64,000 nucleotides of DNA from Hyphomicrobiales bacterium (GTDB lineage: Bacteria > Pseudomonadota > Alphaproteobacteria > Rhizobiales > MH13), in the NCBI GenBank assembly GCA_017642935.1, contig JAEPOK010000001.1, forward strand, positions 682,001-746,000. The letters run 5' to 3'. Below are positions 36,010 to 43,885 of the stretch, in pieces. Within the stretch, counting starts at the first letter, position 1. Each line of letters opens with the position of its first letter. The position numbers were made by a program, and so were the translations under genes. Under the pieces are notes generated by a model. The model had not been told where the DNA came from. It did not search any database and saw only the letters and a list, made by a program, of their open reading frames with translations.

Positions 36010-37723
36010 GGGTTGCGCCCTTTCCGGTTTGTTGTCGCGCGACGGCCACCGGGTCGGTGAACCAGGGATGAAGCTTGGCTTGCACCGGTGGAACACCGCG
36101 TAAGAAGTGGATCGCTTGGCGCGGCTGGGCCAAGTCGGTGGCAGCCAGTTGGTTGATGACCTCTTCCGGCTTCAAGAGCCGTCTCCCAGTGAGCTGCACC
36201 GTGTCACCAATGCTGTAGGAGGCGGCTCCACCGCTGACCGCTGGGCTGACGCTTGGTTGGTCATAGGCGACTGTCGTATCGCCCAGATAGTCAGAGATCA
36301 GCTTGGCGGTATGCGGATCGTCGGTGCCGAAGAACGTCTTCACCTCAGCTTGGAGGAACGACTTCCAGGTGGTGGGGTACTTTTGCTCTAAGGTCGGGAG
36401 GTCTTGTAGGAAGAACCACAACCGGGCTCCAGCACTGGCATGGGTGCGCAGCGCACTGACAAACCGATCATCGGCATCTAGCCCCAAGAACTCGTCGAGC
36501 ACGAACAATACCGGCGTATCCGGCTGACGTGGATTCGTCAGCATCGCATCCAGCGCGCAGGCAAACACCATGCGGACGAAGGTGCCGTAGGTGCTCAGCT
36601 CGTCGAACGGCAGCACCAAATAAACGGTGGTGGGCTCGTCCTTCAGCTGTTGGAAAGTAAAATCGGAGCGTGCCGTGGCGGCTCGCAAACCCGGGGTATC
36701 CCACATCCGTAAATGCTGACTAAGACTATCGATCAGACGCGGTTGGCCGACATCGCTGGTTTTGGTCAGGACGTTTTGTGCACCATTGCGCACGGCGGGC
36801 GGCAGGCGCGGATCAGTCATGGCGTGCAATAGGCGATAGAAGTCCTCATTGAGCGTAGAAACCGTATCCCGGATGGTGCCGAAGGTGCGGTACTCGGTTG
36901 GCGCAAAGCAGGCGGTGAACTCCAACACCGCCGACAAGAACCCAATCGCTTCGTTGTCAAAAAACCGCTGCCGATCGTCATCAGTACGCGGGTAGATCAT
37001 CTCCGCCAGCTTCAAGGCAGACGGGGCGTCGGTGACCTGATCAAGCGGATTGAAGGCAGCGGTCTTGCCCCCGAAAGCAGGCAGGCCGAACGGATTGAGG
37101 ATATGCACTGGCCCAATGTGCGCCTCCCGCCAAGCAGCTGTGGCAGCCGCCAACTCGCCCTTTGGATCAAGCACCACCGCACTACCTTGATAACGCAGCA
37201 GATTGGGGATGATCTGCATCGTGCCCTTACCGGTGCGGGTTGGCGCAACGGTCAACAAGTGGCTTTCACCCTGCCAATAAACCGACGAGCTATCATGCGT
37301 TGTGCCCAGCCACAGTCCCGGGCCAACATCCGGTATGTCCGGTTCAAGCAAGTTGGCATGGGCTAGGTGTTCACTGGTGGCCCAGTGTGCCCCGCCATGA
37401 ATCGGTGTTGGGTTGCGGCGCAGTTCGTCATTGCGAGCCCGTGTCGCCGCCGCTTGTTCCGCCGCCATGAGTATCCCGTCATACTCACGACCGTCTTTGA
37501 TGGCCGCAACAACCGCCGCAATAGTGATGGGGTCATAACCGCGTTGCCGCAGCTTCTTTTTAACAGACGAGGCGGTAATCGACCGTCCAAACGTCATGCC
37601 CATGCGAATAGTGTCGGTGATGTCGCGCGTACTGAGATCACTCATCATCCCAGAGCGACTATCCAACTCAATAATCGGTGGCAGACGCATCTTGGTTAGG
37701 TCTTTCCACGGATCGTCGCTCAT
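35984..37723 (-). CDS. traG: TraG/VirD4-type coupling ATPase
   Basis: Coupling proteins bring the relaxase-DNA complex to a type IV secretion channel. The 579-residue protein has Walker A PTRTGKGT at 161-168 and Walker B PVLFVLDE at 404-411, with the T4CP blocks NLLRYQGSAVVLDPKGELAA and GARLWFFLQDLPTLEQKYP. Unlike VirD4, the first 150 residues show no transmembrane segment, so it may be soluble or anchored by the overlapping M48 partner. It is divergent from the relaxase gene across the candidate oriT. Confidence 0.92.
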   Translation of the reverse strand: MSDDPWKDLTKMRLPPIIELDSRSGMMSDLSTRDITDTIRMGMTFGRSITASSVKKKLRQRGYDPITIAAVVAAIKDGREYDGILMAAEQAAATRARNDELRRNPTPIHGGAHWATSEHLAHANLLEPDIPDVGPGLWLGTTHDSSSVYWQGESHLLTVAPTRTGKGTMQIIPNLLRYQGSAVVLDPKGELAAATAAWREAHIGPVHILNPFGLPAFGGKTAAFNPLDQVTDAPSALKLAEMIYPRTDDDRQRFFDNEAIGFLSAVLEFTACFAPTEYRTFGTIRDTVSTLNEDFYRLLHAMTDPRLPPAVRNGAQNVLTKTSDVGQPRLIDSLSQHLRMWDTPGLRAATARSDFTFQQLKDEPTTVYLVLPFDELSTYGTFVRMVFACALDAMLTNPRQPDTPVLFVLDEFLGLDADDRFVSALRTHASAGARLWFFLQDLPTLEQKYPTTWKSFLQAEVKTFFGTDDPHTAKLISDYLGDTTVAYDQPSVSPAVSGGAASYSIGDTVQLTGRRLLKPEEVINQLAATDLAQPRQAIHFLRGVPPVQAKLHPWFTDPVAVARQQTGKGATHGHQPKGL

Positions 37724-37820
37724 ATACGCACCACTGTATTGTCTCCACCAATACTATCGGCAGACAACAACGTGATCGTGCAATTGGGACATGTCCTTAT
37801 CTCGTAACAGCGCACTTACA

Positions 37821-37934
37821 TGTTGCCAGACCTGTATTACAGGTTGGCAACATTGCCGTGGCCGGACGGGCGTGCGCGGCACGCGGTCCGGCCACGGAAC
37901 TGCGCTTGGGGCCGTTGTTCGGCCTGGCCCCAAG
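37821..37934. other. Candidate origin of transfer (three hairpins)
   Basis: Between the divergent coupling ATPase and relaxase genes lie three hairpins in a row. The first is a near-perfect 15-bp repeat (37821-37852, arms TGTTGCCA and TGGCAACA outermost). The second has perfect 12-bp arms (CCGTGGCCGGAC and GTCCGGCCACGG, 37856-37897). The third has 9-bp arms (CTTGGGGCC and GGCCCCAAG, 37905-37934). The position next to a relaxase and the hairpin richness are those of oriT sites, but the nick site cannot be fixed. Confidence 0.65.
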
Positions 37935-37975
37935 ACCCCTCAGGCCACCAAGCCGCTGGCGTGGTCATAAATCTC

Positions 37976-39127
37976 ATGCAGGACGGAAATCTCCACTGCC
38001 ATGTGAAGAACATTACGCGGCGCGGCAAAGACGGACGCCTACGCTCAGTCGTAGCTAAGGCCGCCTACAACAGTGGTGAAGCGTTGCCGATTGAACGGGA
38101 AGACCGCACCACCACGCTGCCAACCCGGCACGACGTGGTGTACACGGCGGTGATTACGCCGAAGGGCGCACCGGCGTGGGCACGCGAACGTGCCCAGCTG
38201 TGGAATGCCGTTGAAGCCAATGTGAAACGCAAGGATGGCCGTCTGGCCAAAGAAGTGGTGGTGGCCATCACCCGAGGAATTCCGCCTGAACAATGGCCAG
38301 AGCTGGCCGCCGATTATGTCCAGCCTTGGTTGGATGAGGGTCAGATTGCGGATGTAGCGATCCATGAAGATGGCTCGCTGCACAATCCGCACTTGCATGT
38401 CCTCCTTACCGTTCACGCCCTGCAGCCGAACGGCTTTGGGCGTAAACTGCCAACCGTGAATCAAAAAGCGTTCGTCAAGACCGCGCGGACGCACTGGGCT
38501 GACCTCACGAATGCGTATCTCAAGGCCAACGGGCTGAGCGTCCGCGTGGACGCGCGGAGCTACAAAGCCCGTGGGATTGCGGCGCAGCCCACCCAGCATC
38601 GCGGGCCAAACCCTGCCGAACGCAGGGCCCGACGTGCCCGGTTGCAAAACCAATCTCAACCCACGCAAGGAGCCACCACGATGGCCCGTAAGTCACCAGA
38701 CCCAACCGTAACGACCGATCGCCGTTGGTTTGAGCAGGCCGTGGATGGGCTTGCCGCAGCCGACGAGCGGCAGCCTGCAAAACCTGACCAGCAAGTTGAA
38801 CAATCTGGCCCCGCAGCTGAACTGCAAGCGTTGACCGCCGATGCACCCGATGCGGTACGAGAGGCTCTAGCCGCTGAGATTGCCTACCAACAGCAATTGG
38901 CAGCAGTTGCTGATGAACGCACTCAGCGGCTGGACTTACTGCATGAACGATTGGAGCCTGATCAGCGTGCAGCCTTGGAGCGGTACTTGGGCGAACAGCG
39001 GCAGAACTATCAGGATTACCCGCAGCCTGAACCCGGTCCCGATGGTGAACCGATGCTGCCCAGCAGCTTGGATCGCGCACGACGGCGGATGACCGATGAC
39101 TATGAGCGTGAAGAGCCTGAGCGGTAG
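37976..39127 (+). CDS. MobA/MobL-type relaxase
   Basis: The 383-residue protein resembles MobA/MobL relaxases: VKNITRRGKDGRLRSVVAKAAYNSGE near the start and the metal-binding histidine cluster HNPHLHVLLT. A candidate nicking tyrosine is the Tyr in VAKAAYNSGE. The C-terminal part is charged and helical. I chose the ATG at 37976 because the earlier extension reads through the candidate oriT hairpins. It would nick oriT and pilot the strand. Confidence 0.85.
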   Translation: MQDGNLHCHVKNITRRGKDGRLRSVVAKAAYNSGEALPIEREDRTTTLPTRHDVVYTAVITPKGAPAWARERAQLWNAVEANVKRKDGRLAKEVVVAITRGIPPEQWPELAADYVQPWLDEGQIADVAIHEDGSLHNPHLHVLLTVHALQPNGFGRKLPTVNQKAFVKTARTHWADLTNAYLKANGLSVRVDARSYKARGIAAQPTQHRGPNPAERRARRARLQNQSQPTQGATTMARKSPDPTVTTDRRWFEQAVDGLAAADERQPAKPDQQVEQSGPAAELQALTADAPDAVREALAAEIAYQQQLAAVADERTQRLDLLHERLEPDQRAALERYLGEQRQNYQDYPQPEPGPDGEPMLPSSLDRARRRMTDDYEREEPER

Positions 39128-39189
39128 GTCGTTCGTCACGATCCTTTCCTGAAGCGTCCAACCACCAATGACACGGATTGGGAGAACCT

Positions 39190-39306
39190 GACCCCAGCCA
39201 GCCACCGGTCAAGGGAGCTTCCGCACCAGACCGAGAACCCCCTGGCCCAGTGTCTTGAAGGCTGGGGTCGGCCCTTTCCCAACCGGTCACACAGGGTGGC
39301 CGGTCA
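39190..39306. repeat. Inverted repeat and CCGGTCA copies upstream of the ardA region
   Basis: GACCCCAGCC (39190-39199) is matched by GGCTGGGGTC (39260-39269). CCGGTCA occurs three times, at 39205, 39283 and 39300. This 200-bp gap between the relaxase and the small gene probably holds the control region of the antirestriction operon. Confidence 0.5.
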
Positions 39307-39328
39307 AACCAAAGGAAAGGATCAAACC

Positions 39329-39538
39329 ATGACGAACAAACAAACCAACTCAAAGACTCCGACGCACGAAGTCTTCCACGTGATCGGTGACGGCGACAAA
39401 GCCCGCTGGACGAAGATCGGGGTCGGCTGGGCTCATCAAGACCAGGACGGCCTAAACATGGTGATCAATTACACCCCGCTGGTGGCTGGACGTACTGTGG
39501 TCCGCAAGGTCAAGCCGAAGCAGGAGGCCGCCGCATGA
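39329..39538 (+). CDS. Small mobile-element protein next to ardA
   Basis: The 69-residue protein (HEVFHVIGDGDKARWTKIGVGWAHQDQDGLNMVINYTPL) matches a small family that I know only as companions of ardA in integrative and plasmid elements. It is a hydrophilic cytosolic protein without a recognised domain. The ATG at 39329 was preferred over one 11 codons upstream. It overlaps the ardA start by four bases (ATGA). Confidence 0.75.
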   Translation: MTNKQTNSKTPTHEVFHVIGDGDKARWTKIGVGWAHQDQDGLNMVINYTPLVAGRTVVRKVKPKQEAAA

Positions 39539-40046
39539 GCCAGTCTCCGCAAACCAACTGGGCGAAGTCCGTGTACTTCGCTCAGCCTTACAGCCTTGAT
39601 GCCATCGGGTTCTACTTCACCTCGCCGGAGGAATATCGAAACTGTGTCGATGACAATCGCAATGCCTTAGGCAGGCCCATTGAAGAGTACGAACTGCAAT
39701 ACATCGATGGCGAACGGCAGGCTTTTTTCAGTGCATTGCGGATCAATCAAGCCAACTTGGGCGACTGGTTTGATCTACTCGACGCTCTTGGTAATGACCA
39801 AGATCGCTATTTGGTGGCCTGCCATCTGGCTGAATACGGCTATGAAATGGATCAGCTCGCGGACCACTGGGATGACCATTACGTGTATCGTGGCAGCATC
39901 GCTGACTATGCCGAAGACCTCATCCGAGACTGCGAGGACTTGCCGGATCGCATCACCGCTTCATCGATTATAAGCGATTGGGGCGTGACCTCACACACGA
40001 AGGTTGGGTTTATGAGGTCGAGCCAGAGTTGCTGATTGTAGGTTGA
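39535..40046 (+). pseudogene. ardA: ArdA antirestriction gene with a frameshift
   Basis: ArdA is a DNA-mimicking acidic protein that blocks type I restriction enzymes. The first 140 residues fit (VYFAQPYSLDAIGFYFTSPEEY, IADYAEDLIRDCEDLPDRIT). The frame then leaves the family and would stop at 40035. Reading from the -1 frame near 39958 restores the expected C-terminus, RFIDYKRLGRDLTHEGWVYE, ending at 40046. This is a one-base loss, a sequencing error, or programmed shifting. If the element is read as it stands, the protein lacks its last segment. Confidence 0.75.
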
Positions 40047-40164
40047 ACAATTTGCTGCCTGGCCAACGAAAACCCAGAAAATTGGGGATATTGACCAAGT
40101 TCGCGACAATGTCTCAGGTGGCCACTTCCAGCTTGGTAGATCGCGGCAACAGGCCGGTTGAGCA

Positions 40165-41046
40165 TTATCGGCATGCCGGTAGCGGAATCTGAATTGGTTC
40201 TGGATTCCCGACAAAGGTTAGCGGCCTTGCGCTAACCTGGACGTGGCGATCGCTGCGCGATATCCGATCCCCATTCAAAGATGCAGAAAACGCGCAGCCA
40301 GCATTCTCTGCCGCCGCAAAGAGCACTTGCCTGCTAATATTGTTCTGATCATCGTCGGAACAATCGACCAAAGTCACAGAAGCATCGGTGACAAATCGAT
40401 TGCCAGTCTTAGCAATGACTTCTGCAGATAGCTCGGCAACGTGACTGTTAATGGTTCCAAACGCGCGACCAGGGCAAAGGCCCATCTGATCCGTTCTTGC
40501 CATGCGCTGTGACTGATGGCCGGCTCTGGGAACTGTGAAATGTAGCCGCGTGATGTCATCCTGATGTTCTGCGGCTAGACCGCCGAAGAAAGCACTTTCC
40601 AGACCTGACATGATGTCTGCGTTCGGCTCTTGCCCATTGACCTGCGCGGTGACCTCCGGTCTGGGGAGGTAGCTCTCTATGGGATCATCTTCGGTTCGGT
40701 CCGACCGTTCTAAGCGATCTCTTTCGAGAAAATAGCGGTTAATCTGTTCAACATTGCGCTCCACGCACTCTCGAGAGTCACGGGTGAACTCACCCTTTAA
40801 TTCTTGGTCGAGTCTATCGAGGATCGAGGGATACTCCTCCCTACGAATGGTGAAATCCCCTGCTACGCCTCGGCGCAGCAGTCGAATGCCCGCATCCCCT
40901 TCTGATGATATCTCTACACCCATGCCCAAAAGGCAGAGGCGTAAAGACTGCGTCATCATATCTTCATACGTCGGCTGGCTTTGTGCAGCAGCATGCCCGA
41001 CACTGAACAATATTAATGAGACGGCTAAAAATATAACTCGATTCAT
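40165..41046 (-). CDS. Hypothetical secreted protein
   Basis: I do not recognise this 293-residue protein. It has a signal peptide (MNRVIFLAVSLILFSVGHAAA-QSQ) and seven cysteines or so, with repeated charged stretches such as RLDQELKGEFTRDSRECVERN. The GAGAGG ribosome site supports the ATG at 41046. It would be periplasmic or secreted. No homologous fold is visible and no neighbour points to a function. Confidence 0.75.
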   Translation of the reverse strand: MNRVIFLAVSLILFSVGHAAAQSQPTYEDMMTQSLRLCLLGMGVEISSEGDAGIRLLRRGVAGDFTIRREEYPSILDRLDQELKGEFTRDSRECVERNVEQINRYFLERDRLERSDRTEDDPIESYLPRPEVTAQVNGQEPNADIMSGLESAFFGGLAAEHQDDITRLHFTVPRAGHQSQRMARTDQMGLCPGRAFGTINSHVAELSAEVIAKTGNRFVTDASVTLVDCSDDDQNNISRQVLFAAAENAGCAFSASLNGDRISRSDRHVQVSARPLTFVGNPEPIQIPLPACR

Positions 41047-41117
41047 CTTTGCCTCTCTCCGCTTGGATTTCATTACTTCCAAGTAAGAGCTGGCATTTTT
41101 ATTACAAGAAAGGCCTG

Positions 41118-41549
41118 CTACCTTTCCCGCTCTTCCAACACTCGCCGTTTCAAAAAACAAGCCATCCGTTCCCGCAATGTCGGCGTCACATCCGGTTGAA
41201 TGCTGCGCCAATAGGCTTGGCGATCTTTTTCTCGCAGATAGTCCATTCGACGTTGGATGATGCGTTCTTCATAATAGCCGCGCACTTGAGCTGACTGGTT
41301 CTTGACCAGTTTCAGAGCCTCGCGTTCGGCCCGGCTTGGCCACCATTTGACCGTTGCTCGGTCAAAGAGCTCGCGTTCATAGGTCGCCATCTGTCCTAAG
41401 CGACTGTCGTCGAGTGATTTTTCTTTTGGGAAGTTGGGTTCAGCATGAGACAGCGAAGAAGACCGCTTATTAAGCGTGTCGATCGCTTGTACATACCAAG
41501 GACGCGCAGGCCGTGGTTCCAGTATCGGATCGTCGTCTGCCTCAGCCAT
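41118..41549 (-). CDS. Hypothetical basic protein
   Basis: This 143-residue product (start ATG 41549, MAEADDDPILEPRPARPWYVQAID) is hydrophilic and basic, with a helical region rich in Arg and Glu (ERELFDRATVKWWPSRAEREALKLVK) and no signal or membrane segment. It has no recognised domain. It follows the 36-residue membrane peptide gene and the integrase-like gene on the same strand, so the three may form one message. The start could be further upstream. Confidence 0.55.
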   Translation of the reverse strand: MAEADDDPILEPRPARPWYVQAIDTLNKRSSSLSHAEPNFPKEKSLDDSRLGQMATYERELFDRATVKWWPSRAEREALKLVKNQSAQVRGYYEERIIQRRMDYLREKDRQAYWRSIQPDVTPTLRERMACFLKRRVLEERER

Positions 41550-41614
41550 CACTGTATCCCCGAGAGCTTGCAGCCGGCTAGCTAAGCACATCGGATATCC
41601 GATGTTCGTCGACG

Positions 41615-41725
41615 CTAAAGCGGCAGTGTGAGTAATCGCCAAATCAAAATTGCAGCAACCGCGAGCACAGTCCAGCTCAGTATTTCTCTTAGTAAGGGCC
41701 ACAATAATCGAAAGAGGGTTTGCAT
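41615..41725 (-). CDS. 36-residue single-pass membrane peptide
   Basis: A short frame with the strong ribosome site GGAGG eight bases before its ATG (41725) encodes MQTLFRLLWPLLREILSW followed by TVLAVAAILIWRLLTLPL, almost entirely hydrophobic, one membrane pass. It begins 12 bp after the integrase-domain gene stop. The start signal and hydrophobicity support it as real, but its role is unknown. Confidence 0.7.
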   Translation of the reverse strand: MQTLFRLLWPLLREILSWTVLAVAAILIWRLLTLPL

Positions 41726-41737
41726 CGTCAATCCCTC

Positions 41738-42595
41738 CTATTCGCCGAGATAAACGCGAGTGATGCTCAGCCGTGCATGGCCGAGCTCCGCCGAGATCAG
41801 CCGACGCGCGGCGATTGCTTGCGCCTGCTCAGCCGGTGATAGGTCAACATGCCGCTTGCCGCCCGCCAGTGAGCAAGGCTGCCCCACCAGTTCGAGATAA
41901 CGGGTTTGGGCATAGCGGTGGCGCAGGCCATGCACATTCTTGATCTCGTGCTTGGCCAGCTGTGTTTCAAACACCTTGCGCCAGCCGATGTAGGACTTGT
42001 CCGCCGGAATGAGCGAGCCGTTGCCCACAAGTATGGAAACCTGATCTAGCAACGTGCGCTGTGCCGCTGTGCGGATCGGAATAAAGCGACCGCGCCCGCC
42101 CTTGGTCCAAGACGGTTTGAGGGCCAGGACCGTGCCTTTATCGGCGACACGCACGCGCAGCTTCAAAGCTTCCTCGAACCGCAGACCGAACAACTCCATC
42201 AAGTTGAGTGAAGCCTGCATCCGAGGGTTGCGCAGTGTTGTTGTTTTGACGGTGGTTTGAGCTCGGTTTGTTCGAGCACCTTCACGTAAAGGTAGCCCCA
42301 ATTCGGCATTGGTCCTTGGCATGACCGATGCCTTGTTGACCTTGGCGGCCCACCAGCGCAGCCAACCTAGGCGGTTCTTGATGGTACCGTTGCTCAGGCC
42401 GTTGGTCTGCCAAGTGCTGACGAGTTTTTGAATATGTTTGGGCTTGAGGGAGTTGGCCCTGGGCAGTTTGAACCCCAGCCCATGGAGTTCATTGGCAATC
42501 GCAACCAAGCCGCGCCGCCGATTGGCTTGGGTGGCCAATGCCCCGTCGCGATTGTGCTTGGTCAAGCGCACCAGAGCCAGTGCTAGGTTGTTCAT
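41738..42595 (-). CDS. Integrase-domain tyrosine recombinase
   Basis: The 285-residue protein has the N-terminal SAM-like core-binding domain (KHIQKLVSTWQTNGLSNGTIKNRLGWLRWW) and a catalytic domain with Arg in FGLRFEEALKL, HGLRHRYAQTRY, and the nucleophile Tyr in SITRVYLGE. It fits the Integrase_1-type family found on mobile elements. It is one of four tyrosine recombinases in this island. I prefer the ATG at 42595 (MNNLALALV), though a GTG five codons earlier is possible. Confidence 0.87.
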   Translation of the reverse strand: MNNLALALVRLTKHNRDGALATQANRRRGLVAIANELHGLGFKLPRANSLKPKHIQKLVSTWQTNGLSNGTIKNRLGWLRWWAAKVNKASVMPRTNAELGLPLREGARTNRAQTTVKTTTLRNPRMQASLNLMELFGLRFEEALKLRVRVADKGTVLALKPSWTKGGRGRFIPIRTAAQRTLLDQVSILVGNGSLIPADKSYIGWRKVFETQLAKHEIKNVHGLRHRYAQTRYLELVGQPCSLAGGKRHVDLSPAEQAQAIAARRLISAELGHARLSITRVYLGE

Positions 42596-42739
42596 GGCTC
42601 TGGCTTTCACGTTGTTATTTGATTGTTGCTAAGTGTTATTGGTCACCGCCAGGCCTTAGCTCTGGTCGGTTCGCCGCAAGCGGCGATATTGACCGCATTG
42701 GTGCATCGGTGACGGTCGTCATCGATGACCAGCGCGCAC

Positions 42740-42762
42740 AAAAAAAGCCCCGTGTTGGGGCT
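42740..42762 (-). terminator. Intrinsic terminator of the orphan unit
   Basis: On the minus strand the stem AGCCCC/GGGGCT with a five-base loop is followed by seven T (42740-42746), and an outer pair CGCGCAC/GTGCGCG extends the structure to 42733-42770. Confidence 0.85.
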
Positions 42763-42893
42763 GGTGCGCGGTCATGATGCCCAGATGGGCGGTCGCGGAG
42801 CCAATGGCGTCACGCGTCAGGTCAGTGGGTCAGATTAAGGTGGCATTTGAGTCTCCTTTTGATTGAGGACAGTTAAGCGGTTTTCGTTACCCG

Positions 42894-42929
42894 CTATGGA
42901 AATGCGTTCACGGTCACCTGGTACGGCAT
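42894..42929 (-). CDS. Mini-frame MPYQVTVNAFP
   Basis: AAAAGGAG six bases before an ATG gives an 11-residue frame (MPYQVTVNAFP) on the minus strand. A second AAAGGAG before ATG at 42844-42846 gives MPP only. Both lie inside the orphan unit and may be leader or regulatory frames. Translation is not shown. Confidence 0.3.
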   Translation of the reverse strand: MPYQVTVNAFP

Positions 42930-43120
42930 CACGTGCTCCTTTTCGGTCAAATTGTGGGAAAGATGACGTGCGCTAGCTTTCTGGCACGTTACTGAAATCA
43001 TGGCACAAAACGCGGAAAAATGCAATCAAAAGTTGCATATTTGCGGCGTCTGTTGCTGGCATTTGCCGGGCATTTACCGTCAGCCATCAAATATCGTCGG
43101 AATGCGTTGCTGACGTTGAA

Positions 43121-43152
43121 GGTAGTGACGGGGCCGGTGCCCCGTCACTACC
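43121..43152. repeat. Perfect 14-bp hairpin
   Basis: GGTAGTGACGGGGC and GCCCCGTCACTACC are separated by CGGT. It lies 76 bp past the end of the XerD-like recombinase gene. There is no T-run on either side, so it is a structured end or protein-binding site rather than a classic terminator. Confidence 0.75.
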
Positions 43153-43227
43153 CAAATCGCGCAAGCAACATTGTTTGTCAGATGAATTGAGCGGTGCGCT
43201 GATCGCGCCCATTGTCCCATTCTTAGC

Positions 43228-43830
43228 TCACAGCCGCGTCCACATCCGTTCGGCCATCAGCCGTTCCTCCGGCCCAATCGCGTCCAGATAGATGGCGGTG
43301 GTCGACAGGGCGGCATGGCCTAGCCAGCGTTGCACCAGTGTCAGCGGTACACCTGACCGGATCGCATGAACGCCAAACCCATGACGCAGCCCACGCGGAC
43401 ACGCTTGAATGCCAGATATCTCCGCCGCTGCCATCACCTGCTTGACGTGTCGCCATGCATGACCCCGATGCCACGGCCACAGATAGGGGCATTCTGACGA
43501 TGGCTGCCGCTGGTCCAGCTTGTGCGATGCCACCAACAAATCAATCAGCATGGTTGGAATCGGCACCTCCCGGATCACCAGCCGCTCGCGCTTCTTGAGT
43601 GACCGGATGGCCACGACGCCCTCGCGCGATTGGATGGCAGCTGGTGACAGGTTCAGGGCTTCGGTGATGCGGCAACCGGTAAAGAGCAACGTCTCGCAGA
43701 GGGTGCGCACGGGTGGGCTCGCTTGGCGGGCCGCGACCAGAAAACGCTGCCGTTCATCCGCGTTGAGATACTTGCGGGCCGCGTTCGGCGCATACAGGGC
43801 CTGATACGCGGGAAATACGTGCTGCGTCAT
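43228..43830 (-). CDS. XerD-like tyrosine recombinase
   Basis: The 200-residue protein contains only the catalytic domain of a tyrosine recombinase: Arg in FTGCRITEALNL, RGLRHGFGVHA, the histidine in WLGHAALSTT, and the nucleophile Tyr in TTAIYLDA. It lacks the N-terminal core-binding domain, as in short plasmid-resolution or switch recombinases. Its start lies 55 bp from a 22-bp inverted repeat that looks like its target. Recombinases of this shape can invert DNA. Confidence 0.87.
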   Translation of the reverse strand: MTQHVFPAYQALYAPNAARKYLNADERQRFLVAARQASPPVRTLCETLLFTGCRITEALNLSPAAIQSREGVVAIRSLKKRERLVIREVPIPTMLIDLLVASHKLDQRQPSSECPYLWPWHRGHAWRHVKQVMAAAEISGIQACPRGLRHGFGVHAIRSGVPLTLVQRWLGHAALSTTAIYLDAIGPEERLMAERMWTRL

Positions 43831-43885
43831 GCGCGAAGCTTTCTGTTTTGTTGCTCTTTTTTGCCTCCCTTTGCGGGCTAAGTAC

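Larger units (their letters stand above)
42596..43227. other. Gene-free stretch with an orphan transcription unit
   Basis: No gene longer than a few codons is present. On the minus strand a candidate promoter (TTGCAT at 43020-43025 and CATGAT at 42997-43002, 17 bp apart) leads into two tiny frames with good ribosome sites and then a terminator at 42740-42762. A 14-bp hairpin lies at 43121-43152. Confidence 0.5.

Noticed and set aside
37820-37975. N-terminal extension of the relaxase from 37820
   Set aside because: It would translate the three hairpins of the candidate oriT, and the family similarity begins only at the ATG at 37976.
38520-39353. Minus-strand frame opposite the relaxase end
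   Set aside because: It is a shadow frame with Arg/Pro/Ser-rich nonsense composition.
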